In this document: piece after piece, positions 15,800-25,513 of the stretch
Layout: every line of letters starts with the position of its first letter
Position numbering within the stretch: the stretch's first letter is position 1
Source: Thomasclavelia spiroformis
GTDB taxonomy: Bacteria; Bacillota_I; Bacilli_A; Erysipelotrichales; Coprobacillaceae
Reading direction: 5' to 3'
Assembly: GCA_018369555.1 (NCBI GenBank)
Contig: JAGZCC010000018.1
Coordinates: forward strand, 1-37,313
Length of the DNA: 37,313 nucleotides
Position numbers and translations under genes: made by a program
Notes under the pieces: generated by a model
What the model saw: only the letters and a program-made list of their open reading frames with translations
Database searches by the model: none
Told to the model about the DNA's origin: nothing

Positions 15800-17569
15800 A
15801 TGAAAAACAATATGAAAAAATGGTGGATACTGGCAGGCATTATTATATGTGTGCTAGTGATTTTTGGGACAATTATTATTGTAAAAAATAATGTAAAAAG
15901 TTCAAATGAAACTTATGCGGTTAATTATATCGTTAAAGCAAATTCCGCATCAACAGGAATTGTTAGTGTGACAATGGAAGTTATTCCAGAAAAAATTAAA
16001 GCAGAAACAGAGTTATTCTTTCAAATGCCTGAAATTAATACATCAGAGCCAAAATGTGTTACAGAATCTGGGAAAGACGTTACGGTAGAGGAAGCCGGAG
16101 GTGTTTGGAAAATAAATTCACCTAAAAAGATAGAACCACTTACATTTACATATGATGTTCGTATGGGTGTAGATGCGGATACGAATGTGGGGACAGTATA
16201 TGGTGCATTTTATGAAGATTTATTAGTGTTTCAAGGAAGGCAGCTACTTGCATTGCCATGGGTAGGACAGGAAGAAGCTTCTAAAATTGAACAATCTGTA
16301 TCTAAGCTTACCTTTAAGTTAGATACTGAATACGAATGGAACAGTATTATGCCTTTCACGGAAGTAAATAGTAAAAAATTTTCTTTTATTAAAGAAAACC
16401 CAGATTGGAATGTGTTTAATGAAATCTATTACTCTGCATTTTGTTTCGGTAATTTTGAACAACTTCCAATTGATGAGCAACAAAAAGATGTTTTCTATAT
16501 AGATCAGGCAATTTCAGATACTGCAGATATAAATGCTTTGGATGCAGTAAAACTTTTCTATGAATATTATAAAAATTTATTTAATGGAAAGACACCTAAA
16601 GCACCTGTAATTCTTTTGCGTACCGATGAAAACGATAATATTATTTTAGGTGGTACAGGAGCTGGTGGTAGTGCATTGACACTTGAAATGGAAGAAGCAA
16701 TTGATTGTGAAAGAATGTCACGCACTTTATATCATTCATTTTTTGATAGTTTAAATCGTCAGGAAAACTTGAGATATGCACCAAATTTATGGTTATATAA
16801 TGGATTAGCAGATTTCTATTCAGAAGATTCAGCGTTGGCTTTATCTGATGTTTTACGTGCAGAATATGGAATCTCTATGCAGGATAACTTGCTTACAAGA
16901 TATGGAAAATATTTGTATTATATGTTAAGTGATCAGTCTGTAGGTTCATCATCTCCAGAAGTTGAAGGGCAGATGTCTGTAATTCAAAATGATTTCTACT
17001 ATGATCTTAAAGTGCCTTTGATCATTGCAACGATCGAAACTTTTGGAAAAGAAGAAAGTGATGATCCATCAGTTATGATTTCTTATTTAATAGAACATGG
17101 TGATGAAAAAGAACTAGATTTGAAAGATTTTAATAAAAAAGTGTTAGGTAAGAATGAAGAAGCAGTTAGACAGTATCTGTCAGGGGAATCTTTTATCCCA
17201 AATTATTGGGGATTGAATGATAGTGTACTTGGTGATAATGGAATTCTTCCAGAAATTAGTGAAAGTGAAGCAAGATATGCAGAAGAATATGAACAACAGG
17301 ATATGACTTACCCATATCCATCATTTAAATTGGTAGATTGTGAGAAAATGGATGCAGAGATTAATAAAAGAGGTCTAACATTTGGAAGTGAACAATTAGA
17401 AAATCTTGTTCGAGATTATTCTGAAAATCTTTACTATTGGTGTATGCAGGCTATGCTTCGAGCAGAATTGTGTGAGATAAAAGATCCAACAACTCCGCAA
17501 GGAAGAGCAACATTGTATGGTGATGAAGGAGAAAAAATTTGGAAAGAGTACTGTGATAAAAATTTTTAA
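15800..17569 (+). CDS. Membrane-anchored paralogue of the preceding protein with the zinc site lost
   Basis: 589 aa, with one N-terminal membrane helix (WWILAGIIICVLVIFGTIII) and no lipobox, so probably a type II anchored extracytoplasmic protein. It aligns with the upstream lipoprotein through GGTGAGGSAL, SRTLYHSFFDS and LWLYNGLADFYS. Relative to a gluzincin site, the first zinc histidine is R308, the catalytic glutamate is T309, only the second histidine (H312) remains, and the third ligand is N334. It is therefore a pseudo-peptidase. The family trait DVRMGVDADTNVGTVYGAF followed by LLVFQGRQLLALPW resembles the M61 N-terminal domain. It is coupled to the upstream gene and followed by a terminator. 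A binding or scaffold role at the cell surface is a guess. Confidence 0.6.
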   Translation: MKNNMKKWWILAGIIICVLVIFGTIIIVKNNVKSSNETYAVNYIVKANSASTGIVSVTMEVIPEKIKAETELFFQMPEINTSEPKCVTESGKDVTVEEAGGVWKINSPKKIEPLTFTYDVRMGVDADTNVGTVYGAFYEDLLVFQGRQLLALPWVGQEEASKIEQSVSKLTFKLDTEYEWNSIMPFTEVNSKKFSFIKENPDWNVFNEIYYSAFCFGNFEQLPIDEQQKDVFYIDQAISDTADINALDAVKLFYEYYKNLFNGKTPKAPVILLRTDENDNIILGGTGAGGSALTLEMEEAIDCERMSRTLYHSFFDSLNRQENLRYAPNLWLYNGLADFYSEDSALALSDVLRAEYGISMQDNLLTRYGKYLYYMLSDQSVGSSSPEVEGQMSVIQNDFYYDLKVPLIIATIETFGKEESDDPSVMISYLIEHGDEKELDLKDFNKKVLGKNEEAVRQYLSGESFIPNYWGLNDSVLGDNGILPEISESEARYAEEYEQQDMTYPYPSFKLVDCEKMDAEINKRGLTFGSEQLENLVRDYSENLYYWCMQAMLRAELCEIKDPTTPQGRATLYGDEGEKIWKEYCDKNF

Positions 17570-17613
17570 AATATAATTAAGAATGATATAAAAATAAGAA
17601 ATATATATTGGGT

Positions 17614-17638
17614 GGCCCTATTTTTACGGGGCCTTTTT
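17614..17638 (+). terminator. Terminator after the paralogue pair
   Basis: GGCCC (17614-17618) pairs with GGGCC (17629-17633) and is followed by TTTTT. It is GC-rich against an AT-rich background and ends the 9.8-17.6 kb transcription unit. Confidence 0.85.
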
Positions 17639-17703
17639 AATAATATTGAATAAAGGTAAGTAAATTAAGTGAAAACTTAAAATGAATTTTGGATTTAAGA
17701 TTT

Positions 17704-17877
17704 TTTGTACACATTTTAATTAAAATGTTGCAATAAGCTATTATACTAGTTTAACTCTGAATTGTTGCAAAGTGTTGGTATATTCGACAAACTACTTTCG
17801 TGATACGATATATGTGTTAAGAATGGAGAGTGAAAATGATTATTGAAAAAATTATTTGTTTAAATATTGATTTTTAA
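17704..17877 (+). repeat. Copy 2 of the PTS promoter/leader, ending in a 13-codon EIIA remnant
   Basis: It matches 9732-9905 along its length, including both TTGCAA boxes, TTATACTAG, GTGTTGGTATATTCGACAAA and the GGAGAGTGAAAATG translation start. The reading frame from ATG 17836 begins MIIEKIICLNID like the EIIA at 9868 (MIIEKKLICLDIV), then stops at TAA 17875-17877. No further EIIA sequence follows. The stretch 17878-18128 holds no recognisable gene. Confidence 0.85.
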
Positions 17878-18128
17878 CTCAAAATTTAAGAGATCTTTGA
17901 AAAGTGAATCGTGAGTTTGTAAAAAAGGTCATGGGGAAAATACATTTACAAGGCAGTTTTAAAAATTATTATTTATTTTGACAGTTGAGAATTAAATTAT
18001 TGTTCTGTTTTTAATAAATAATATATGATTTAATCATAGTTTTTAAACACAGATACCTAGGATGTATTAGTGTTTTTTACTTTTTTGAACATTTGTGGTT
18101 ATGATAAGTTTTAAATGCATCATTATGT

Positions 18129-18901
18129 TTAATGATAGGTGTATGATTTATTAAAATATTTTTCTAAAATAATTTGAGCTTTTTTTGGTTGTAGCTGTAT
18201 GTAGAATTTTAAATTGATGGGATTCATATGGTGTTGCACCATTGATTTTATTTTGCTAGAGAGTTTATCATAGTTATTTGTATTTCTTATTACACCTTGT
18301 TTATTGATTAGTTTAATTTGATTAATAAGGTGCAAAATTTTAATTTCATCAATTAAAGATGGGATTTTTATAGAACTTTTATCTGGATCTTTTTGTTCAT
18401 CAGTAATTAGTGATATGCGATATTCTTTATTTTTAAAAAGTATTTACAAATAGTTTTTATAATTAGTGTCATATTTGGAGAAGAATAAGTTGTTGTATTC
18501 AAGAAATATAATATTAATACTTTTTTGTAGACGATTTTTATATACGTTTATTTTATCTTTTGAATTACGATGATAAATTAATTGTTTTAGTCTATAAGAT
18601 CAAAACCGTTAATTGTAGAAAGGTGATAAAATTTTGTTATGAAATACAAAGAACGTTAAGATAGTAAGTATATTTAGCTTATTATTCAAAAAATTCCACT
18701 CTTCATCTTACAAATTAAAACTGTAAAGGTAGGATTGATAAGCTCTATTAAATATTTTTATCTAAAAGATATTTAAGTAAGATAAAATGATATATTTAGT
18801 ATCTTCCATTTTAAACAATATGTTGTTTTAGAATATTAATCAAGTTGATTAAAAACTTCTTTATTTTTTAAAGAAAGTAAGTTCAAAAAGAATTTCATCA
18901 T
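18129..18901 (-). pseudogene. Decayed minus-strand gene of unknown function
   Basis: Reading the minus strand from ATGATG at 18901, successive frames give protein-like fragments: MMKFFLNLLSLKNKEVF, DEEWNFLNNKLNILTILTFF, RLKQLIYHRNSKDKINVY, INIIFLEYNNLFFSKYD and, from about 18480 to 18129, a continuous stretch ending QIILEKYFNKSYTYH. At least four frameshifts or stops separate them. I do not recognise the family; the basic, leucine-rich character and position between a surface protein and a PTS remnant would suit a transcription regulator, but that is a guess. An ATCATTA/TAATGAT hairpin (18119-18136) lies at its 3' end. Confidence 0.5.
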
Positions 18902-19050
18902 AATTTTTGTTGATGATAGGGAAAATTAGTCTAAGTTAATTAATATTGTTTAAAGATGTGGTTCGGTGAGATTTTTTTGAAATAGTCAATGTCACAAAAA
19001 ATACAAATTCACATTCACATATATCAGTTTTACAAAGATATTCAACCGGA

Positions 19051-19126
19051 ATCAACCACGGTCTAAAAGGTTGATAGAAAGGAGAAGGTATATTTGTTTA
19101 TGACTGCTACATGAGTCATTTATAAT
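19051..19126 (+). promoter_or_regulatory. Control region of the alpha-mannosidase gene
   Basis: Hairpin ATCAACC/GGTTGAT (19051-19057, 19069-19075) is followed by GAAAGGAGAAGG, a strong ribosome-binding-like site, and then a tiny ORF (TTG 19094 or ATG 19100, ending TGA 19112). An inverted repeat ATGACT/AGTCAT (19100-19105, 19114-19119) directly precedes TATAAT (19121-19126). If that TATAAT is the -10, transcription starts about 11 nt before the ATG at 19144. If it is not, the hairpins and mini-ORF belong to a longer leader. No matching -35 at 17 bp is clear. From 18902 to 19050 I see nothing definite. Confidence 0.35.
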
Positions 19127-19143
19127 ATACTAGTGGGAAAGTA

Positions 19144-22100
19144 ATGAAACATAAAAAGTTGAAAAAAGGTCTTACAACAATCTTAACTGTTTCTATGGCA
19201 GCAGGATTGGTAACACCTATCAACGTACATGCTGCAACTTATGATGATCATACTATGTATATGGTAGGAAATGCTCATATTGATACAGCATGGCAATGGC
19301 CGTACGAAGATACAGCTAGAGACGTTATTAAAGATACGTTACAAAGAGAAATCAAAGCATTGAATGAAAACCCAAATCATAAATTTACTATGTCTGCGAC
19401 AAAACATTATGAATGGGCAAAAGAATATTATCCAGAAATGTATGAAGAAATTAAGAAATTCATGAAAAATGGTCAATGGGATAATCCAGGAGGACAAGTA
19501 GTAGAGCCAGACTTAAATATCCCAAGTGGTGAATCTTTGGTACGTCAAAGTCTTGAAGGACAGCATTTCTTTGAAAAGGAATTTGGAAAGACAAGTACTG
19601 TAGGTTATGTGCCTGATACTTTTGGATTCAGTGGTCAATTTCCTCAGATTTTAAAAAAGAGTGGTATGGATAGTTTTGTTACTACAAAACTAAATTGGCA
19701 AAATGACGGAAATAATGGTAAGGCTCGAAGAAAATCTGATGTTTTTAAATGGAATGGTATAGATGGAAAATCTCAAGTATTATCTTATGCTCCTCATCTT
19801 GATTATGTAAGCGATTATAATGATAACGCAATTAAAGAAGCATTCGATAGAAACAAACAATCTGGATATGAAACAAATGTTAAAATTGCATTAGGAATGT
19901 TTGGAGGCGGAGATCATGGTGGTGGTCCTGATGGAAATGGATATAACCGCTATGATGGAAAAACAGTTGACGGTGCAGAGGTAAAACTTGCTACAATTTC
20001 AGAATTTTTTGACGATTTAGAAAAACAAGATTTAACTAATGTACGTGAAGTAGATGGAGAAATGTATTTTGAAAACCATCGTGGTACTTATACTTCTTGG
20101 GGACAGGTAAAAAAATATAATCGTAAAAATGAAATCCTTGCAGAACAAGCTGAAAAAGCAGCTACAATCGGTAATTGGTTAAATGCAATGCCAGATGCAG
20201 ATACTGCAAACCTTTACAAAGCATGGGACAGAATCTTAATTAATCAGTTCCATGATGTTCTTCCTGGATCTGGTATTCCATATGCATATATGGATACATA
20301 TAATGATCAAGAACTTGCAGAACGCTTAATGGAAAATACGCTAAATAGTGGTGTAAACTCTATGGCATATGTGGCAGATACACAAGTAGATGGAACACCA
20401 GTTATCGTATTTAATGCTCTTTCATGGGCAAGAGATGAAATGGTGGAAGTGGATGTAAAATTTGATAACAGTATCCCTGAAAAAGTTGCTGTTTATGATG
20501 GACAAGAAAAATTATTGGGTACAGTAATAAGTCGTGATGATGAAAACAACACAGCAACAATTCGTTTCCAAGCAAAAAATATTCCAGCAGTTGGATATAA
20601 AGTATTCTCTGTAAGTGAAGATAAGGGAGAAAATGTTACTTCTTCTCTATCAGTAGCTGATGCAGGAAATATAGTTACTATGGAAAATGAAAATTTAAAA
20701 GTAGAAGTAGATAAGACTACTGGTAATATTCGTCAAATTTACAACAAGAAAGATGGAAATAGACCAGCATTTGTTGAAGGAACAGGAAGCGAGCTTCATG
20801 TTTTAACAGATACAGGATCAAATTCTTATGCAGCTTGGGATGTTACAAAAGATCAAATGAATGCAGCCCCAATTGGAATTTTAAATGAAGCTCAATCTGT
20901 AGAAATAGTTGATCAAAGCGCTGAACGTGTAGTAGTACGTGTATCTAAAAAATGGAGAAATTCTACTATAAAACAAGATATGATTTTAGATGCAGACAGC
21001 GATAAAGTTGATGTTGATATGGCAGTTGATTGGAAAGAAGATCAACAAATGTTGAAAATCGCATTCCCAATTGCTGCAGATGCAGATATGGCAGATTATG
21101 AAATGGCATATGGAAGTCTTCAACGTCCAACAACTAGAGATACAGTAGATGATAGTTTGAAGTTTGAAGTATCAGGTCATAAATGGGCAGATATTACTGA
21201 TAATGATGGAAGTCATGGAGTAAGTATTTTAAATGATAGTAAATATGGATGGGATGCCTTGAAACAAGATGATGGAAGTACTAGACTTCGTCTTTCAGCA
21301 CTACGTTCTCCAATGGGAGCAGATGTAAGATGCTCTGGATGGGGTGATAATTATATTATTGAAAAGACACAACATGAATTTTCATATTCAGTTTACCCAC
21401 ATGCAAATGACTGGAGAAGTGCAGATACTGTACATAAAGGATATGAATTCAACTATGAATCAGCTGCTAAACAGGCATTGAAACATGAAGGTGCACTTGC
21501 TAGCAATCATTCATTTGCATCAGCTCAAAGTGATGATAACAACGTTCAACTTACTGTTATGAAAACTCCACAAGATGAAGCAGGGGTTAAAAATAAACTT
21601 GACCTTCGTACATATGAATCAGAAGGAAAAGATGGAAGTAAAGTAACACTAACTCTTCCAAGTAATGTTGTTTCAGCAAAAGAAGTAAACCTTCTAGAAC
21701 ATGATGATGACAAATTAAATAAAAATATTGAAATTAATGGAAATAAGATTTCTTATACAGTAGATAAATATGAAATTACTACTATTGAAGTAACTCTTGA
21801 TGAAAGTGGATTAGAACAGGCAGAATTATCTTCTAAAGCAGCAGATCTTTCTTCATTCTATAATATAGATGGAACAAGTTCTGATGAAAATAGAAAAGAA
21901 GGAGATTTTGATGAAAAAGGTAATACGATTCCAGAAGCATTATGGGAACCAACAATTACTTATAATGGTGCTGAATTCAAAATGGGTTCAGGAACAGGTG
22001 AAGATAAGAACTTTGTTCAAGCTAAAGGTCAAAGAATCAGTTTACCAGAAGGTAAATATGATGCAATCTATATATTAGGTTCAGCAGCAGGTAATGGAGC

Positions 22101-25100
22101 AATAAGCGGAGAATTTACTGTATATCAAGATGGTGAAGAAGTGAAAAAAGAACTTTCTTTTGCTGACTGGCAAGCAAACTTATCAGGATGGGATCGTTTC
22201 ACTAATATGTTTGCATCTGCTGAAGTAAAAGATCAAATTGCCCATGTATTTACACATTTCCACAACGGAACAGTTGATAGAATGACAGTGGATAACTATC
22301 AATATATATATAAAATTCCTGTAAACAATGAAAAAGAATTGGAATCAATTCTTCTTCCAGAAGCTGAAGGAATTAAAATTGCAGCAATCACAGCAGTACG
22401 CAGTGATTTATTAGCAAATTCTTTCGAATATGATGAAACAAATTTAAAAAATCCTATTACAAATCTTCAAGCAGAAGAAGTGAAAGATGCTATTAATACA
22501 GTATCTGTGACATGGGATGTACCAGAAGGAGTAGAAAAAGTACGTATCTATCGTGGCGAAACTGCTGACTTTGAAGCAAATGCAGAATCTTGCGTAGGAA
22601 TTTCTTTAGCAGGAGAAAACAGATATATAGATAAGATAGATGGACAAGGTTATTATTTCTATAAAGCAGTAGGTGTAGATGCTAAAGGAAATGAAACACC
22701 AGTCTCACAAGCAAGTAATGGTCTATTTGCAGGTTCTACAAATATTTCATTACAAGTTCCAAAAGAAAATATTACAGCAAATCACTTTATGAATGATTCA
22801 GAAGCACCATATAAAGCATCCGATGGAGCTAATGATACTAAATGGTGTGGTGAAGATACAAGTACTAGTCACCAACCAACATGGTTGAAGATGGATCTAG
22901 GAGAAAATAGTTATGATGTTAAAGGATTCACTGTTTATTCAGCTGGTAATGAAAAATCAGACTATATCGCTAAAAATTTTAGTGTTCAGGGAAGTAATGA
23001 TGGTGAAACATGGACAGATATAGTAACTGTAAAGGACAATGATATTAGAGAACGCGACATAACTTTAGATAAGACCGTAAACTATCGTTATTATCGTTTA
23101 TGGTTAACAGAAGCAGTTCAAGATGATAATCCTAAAAATACTGCTCGTATTTATGAATTTAAGATTTGGGGACAAAAAGATGAAGTTAAAGTTCCAACTG
23201 TAAAAGATGTAGCTATCACTGCATTTGCATCTGAAGAAAATTCAAATGAAAGTGTCTATCAAGCATCTTATCGTTTTGTTCCAATGTCAGATGAAGACAG
23301 TGATAGTAAAACTAAAGTAGAATGGTTCAAGACAGTTAATGGCGAAAAAACGCCAATTGATAAGACAGGAAAAACAATCACACTTGCCAATGAAGAAGCA
23401 TTTACTTGGGAATCTCTAAGTGTACGCGTAACTCCAATGGCTGCTGATGGAACAGAAGGAACACCAGTAGAAAGCTCATTTATGTTGAGCAGCAATGATC
23501 GCTTAGATGATAAAGGTAATATCGAAAATAATATTTTAAGCAATAAGCCAGTATCTGCAAATCAACAGGTAAATGAAAATGAAAGCGGAGCAAAAATGGT
23601 AGATGATAGTTTTGTATCAAAATGGTGTGCAGAGCATATTAATGAACAAAACCCTGGAGAAGCAGTGATTGATATGCGAGGAACATATGAATTAAGTAAA
23701 CTTCAATTATTCCACGCTACTTATGCACATGATAACGAAATTTCTGGTGCTGATGGAAGAGATAAGGATAAAAATTGGAATACCCGTACATATCAAGTAT
23801 ATATCAGTGATGATGGAGAAAGCTGGAAAGAAATTGCTACATATGATAAAGATGATGGAAGCAGTAAATCTGAACATGTCTTAGATCCAAGTGTAGCAAA
23901 AGGAAGATACTTGAAACTTGTTGTTACACAACCTGTACATTATGATGAACAAGGAAATCCAGTAGATGTAAACTGTGCAATGCGTATTAATGAAATTAGG
24001 GCAGCAGGAAAACTAATTTCTCTTCTTCCAGGAGAAAAAGAAGAAGATCCAGTGATTTATAACGTAAAAGTAAATCCTGCACAAGCAGAAATGAAAAAAG
24101 GAACTACATTGAATTTCCGTGCATTAGTAGAAGGAACTTACAATCCATCTCAAGATGTAGAATGGAGTGTAGAAGGTGCAAAAAATGCAGAAACAGTAAT
24201 TGATGCAAGTGGTAAGTTAACCGTATCTCTTGATGAATCAGCAAATGAGTTAATTGTACGTGCAACTTCTCTACAAGATCGTATACAATCAGGCACTGCA
24301 ACTGTGAAATTAGAGTCAGGAATAGCAGTAGATAAATCTAATTTAACTCAAGCAGTAGAAGAAGCTAAAAAATTAAATAAAGATGACTATACAGAAGAAA
24401 GTTGGGCTAAATTTGCTGAAGCATTAGCTAATGCAGAAACTGTCTTAGCTGATGAAAATGTTACTCAAGCAGATGTAGACAATGTAGCAAAATTATTACA
24501 AGCTGTAAAAGATGCTTTAGTAAAAGTAGTTGATAGTGATAAAACAGCATTAAAGATTGCAATCGAGCTAGCAAATGCAATTACTGAAGATGACTTAAAA
24601 AATGTAATTCCAGTAGTAGCTAATGAATTTAAAGCAGCTAGAGATGAAGCTAATGCTGTATATAATAATGCTAGTGCAACTCAAGATGAAGTAAACGTGG
24701 CATTTGATAGACTTGCAAGTGCAATGCAAAAATTAGAATTCTATGTAGGAGATAAAACAGCATTAAAAGCATTTATAGATAAAGTTAGTGATTTAGATTC
24801 AACTAAATATACAGAAACTACATGGACACAATTTAATGATGCGTTAACAGCAGCAAATGGTGTATATAATGATGTAAATGCAATGCAACCAGAAGTAAAT
24901 GAAGCATATACTAATTTAGTAACAGCATTCTTGAACTTAAGATTAGTTCCAGATAAGAGCTTATTAGAAGATTTAATTAATCAAGCAGAAGGATTAAATA
25001 GTGCAAATTATACAAAAGCATCATTTGATGGATTAACAAAAGCATTAGATGAAGCAACAGTAGTATTTGAAAATCCAAATACAACTCAAGAAGAAGTAGA

Positions 25101-25311
25101 TAGTGTAAAAGCTACATTAGAAAAAGCAATTAATAGCTTAGAAGCAAATACAACAACACCTGTAGATAACACCGCAAAAACACCAGTAGATAATGGTGAT
25201 ACAACTACAAATGTAAAAACAGGTGATGATGCATTAGTAGGAACATTAGCAGGATTAGCATTATTAAGTATTGCAGGAGCTAAAGTTCTTAGAAAAAAAG
25301 AAAATAATTAA
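19144..25311 (+). CDS. Secreted multi-domain GH38 alpha-mannosidase with cell-wall anchor
   Basis: 2055 aa. Signal peptide of about 31 residues. The GH38 catalytic unit covers about 36-900: zinc ligands H45 and D47 (AHIDTAWQW), nucleophile D158 in VPDTFGFSGQ, and H370 in NQFHDVLPGSG. Then come a beta-sandwich module (about 930-1060), an FN3-like domain (about 1103-1190), two F5/8-type CBM32-like modules (about 1200-1345 and 1465-1623, each with a KWC motif), an Ig/Big-like domain (about 1638-1725) and four FIVAR repeats (about 1729-2001). The C-terminus has NVKTGD (K2025-D2028), a hydrophobic helix and RKKENN, a sorting signal lacking LPxTG. It probably trims mannose from host or yeast glycans at the surface. 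Its sequence looks less AT-rich than the neighbouring genes. Start ATG 19144 has GGGAAAG upstream. Confidence 0.93.
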   Translation: MKHKKLKKGLTTILTVSMAAGLVTPINVHAATYDDHTMYMVGNAHIDTAWQWPYEDTARDVIKDTLQREIKALNENPNHKFTMSATKHYEWAKEYYPEMYEEIKKFMKNGQWDNPGGQVVEPDLNIPSGESLVRQSLEGQHFFEKEFGKTSTVGYVPDTFGFSGQFPQILKKSGMDSFVTTKLNWQNDGNNGKARRKSDVFKWNGIDGKSQVLSYAPHLDYVSDYNDNAIKEAFDRNKQSGYETNVKIALGMFGGGDHGGGPDGNGYNRYDGKTVDGAEVKLATISEFFDDLEKQDLTNVREVDGEMYFENHRGTYTSWGQVKKYNRKNEILAEQAEKAATIGNWLNAMPDADTANLYKAWDRILINQFHDVLPGSGIPYAYMDTYNDQELAERLMENTLNSGVNSMAYVADTQVDGTPVIVFNALSWARDEMVEVDVKFDNSIPEKVAVYDGQEKLLGTVISRDDENNTATIRFQAKNIPAVGYKVFSVSEDKGENVTSSLSVADAGNIVTMENENLKVEVDKTTGNIRQIYNKKDGNRPAFVEGTGSELHVLTDTGSNSYAAWDVTKDQMNAAPIGILNEAQSVEIVDQSAERVVVRVSKKWRNSTIKQDMILDADSDKVDVDMAVDWKEDQQMLKIAFPIAADADMADYEMAYGSLQRPTTRDTVDDSLKFEVSGHKWADITDNDGSHGVSILNDSKYGWDALKQDDGSTRLRLSALRSPMGADVRCSGWGDNYIIEKTQHEFSYSVYPHANDWRSADTVHKGYEFNYESAAKQALKHEGALASNHSFASAQSDDNNVQLTVMKTPQDEAGVKNKLDLRTYESEGKDGSKVTLTLPSNVVSAKEVNLLEHDDDKLNKNIEINGNKISYTVDKYEITTIEVTLDESGLEQAELSSKAADLSSFYNIDGTSSDENRKEGDFDEKGNTIPEALWEPTITYNGAEFKMGSGTGEDKNFVQAKGQRISLPEGKYDAIYILGSAAGNGAISGEFTVYQDGEEVKKELSFADWQANLSGWDRFTNMFASAEVKDQIAHVFTHFHNGTVDRMTVDNYQYIYKIPVNNEKELESILLPEAEGIKIAAITAVRSDLLANSFEYDETNLKNPITNLQAEEVKDAINTVSVTWDVPEGVEKVRIYRGETADFEANAESCVGISLAGENRYIDKIDGQGYYFYKAVGVDAKGNETPVSQASNGLFAGSTNISLQVPKENITANHFMNDSEAPYKASDGANDTKWCGEDTSTSHQPTWLKMDLGENSYDVKGFTVYSAGNEKSDYIAKNFSVQGSNDGETWTDIVTVKDNDIRERDITLDKTVNYRYYRLWLTEAVQDDNPKNTARIYEFKIWGQKDEVKVPTVKDVAITAFASEENSNESVYQASYRFVPMSDEDSDSKTKVEWFKTVNGEKTPIDKTGKTITLANEEAFTWESLSVRVTPMAADGTEGTPVESSFMLSSNDRLDDKGNIENNILSNKPVSANQQVNENESGAKMVDDSFVSKWCAEHINEQNPGEAVIDMRGTYELSKLQLFHATYAHDNEISGADGRDKDKNWNTRTYQVYISDDGESWKEIATYDKDDGSSKSEHVLDPSVAKGRYLKLVVTQPVHYDEQGNPVDVNCAMRINEIRAAGKLISLLPGEKEEDPVIYNVKVNPAQAEMKKGTTLNFRALVEGTYNPSQDVEWSVEGAKNAETVIDASGKLTVSLDESANELIVRATSLQDRIQSGTATVKLESGIAVDKSNLTQAVEEAKKLNKDDYTEESWAKFAEALANAETVLADENVTQADVDNVAKLLQAVKDALVKVVDSDKTALKIAIELANAITEDDLKNVIPVVANEFKAARDEANAVYNNASATQDEVNVAFDRLASAMQKLEFYVGDKTALKAFIDKVSDLDSTKYTETTWTQFNDALTAANGVYNDVNAMQPEVNEAYTNLVTAFLNLRLVPDKSLLEDLINQAEGLNSANYTKASFDGLTKALDEATVVFENPNTTQEEVDSVKATLEKAINSLEANTTTPVDNTAKTPVDNGDTTTNVKTGDDALVGTLAGLALLSIAGAKVLRKKENN

Positions 25312-25322
25312 TAGTCATATAT

Positions 25323-25350
25323 AACGGGATGATTAATTCATCCCGTTTTT
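25323..25350 (+). terminator. Terminator after the mannosidase gene
   Basis: AACGGGATGA (25323-25332) pairs perfectly with TCATCCCGTT (25338-25347), with a 5-nt loop and a T run. Confidence 0.88.
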
Positions 25351-25513
25351 ATATGTTTTTTATAAAATGAGTGTAAGCGCAAAATAAAAAGGTGTATTTA
25401 ATTTATTAATCATTTGTGACACTATTTATCTAAAGATATTGTAGAAATTTATAGACTTCTATAGAAGTCTAGTAAACTCTATGATATCGGGTATAATTAT
25501 TGGAGGTGTCATG

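Noticed and set aside
18129..18335. 68-codon minus-strand reading frame as an independent gene
   Set aside because: It starts at a TTG with no ribosome binding site and the same frame carries on upstream as coding-like sequence, so it is the tail of a larger decayed gene.
25492..25497. TATAAT as the -10 of an IS66 tnpA promoter
   Set aside because: It would place the transcription start on the ribosome binding site at 25502-25506, and no -35 lies at the right distance.
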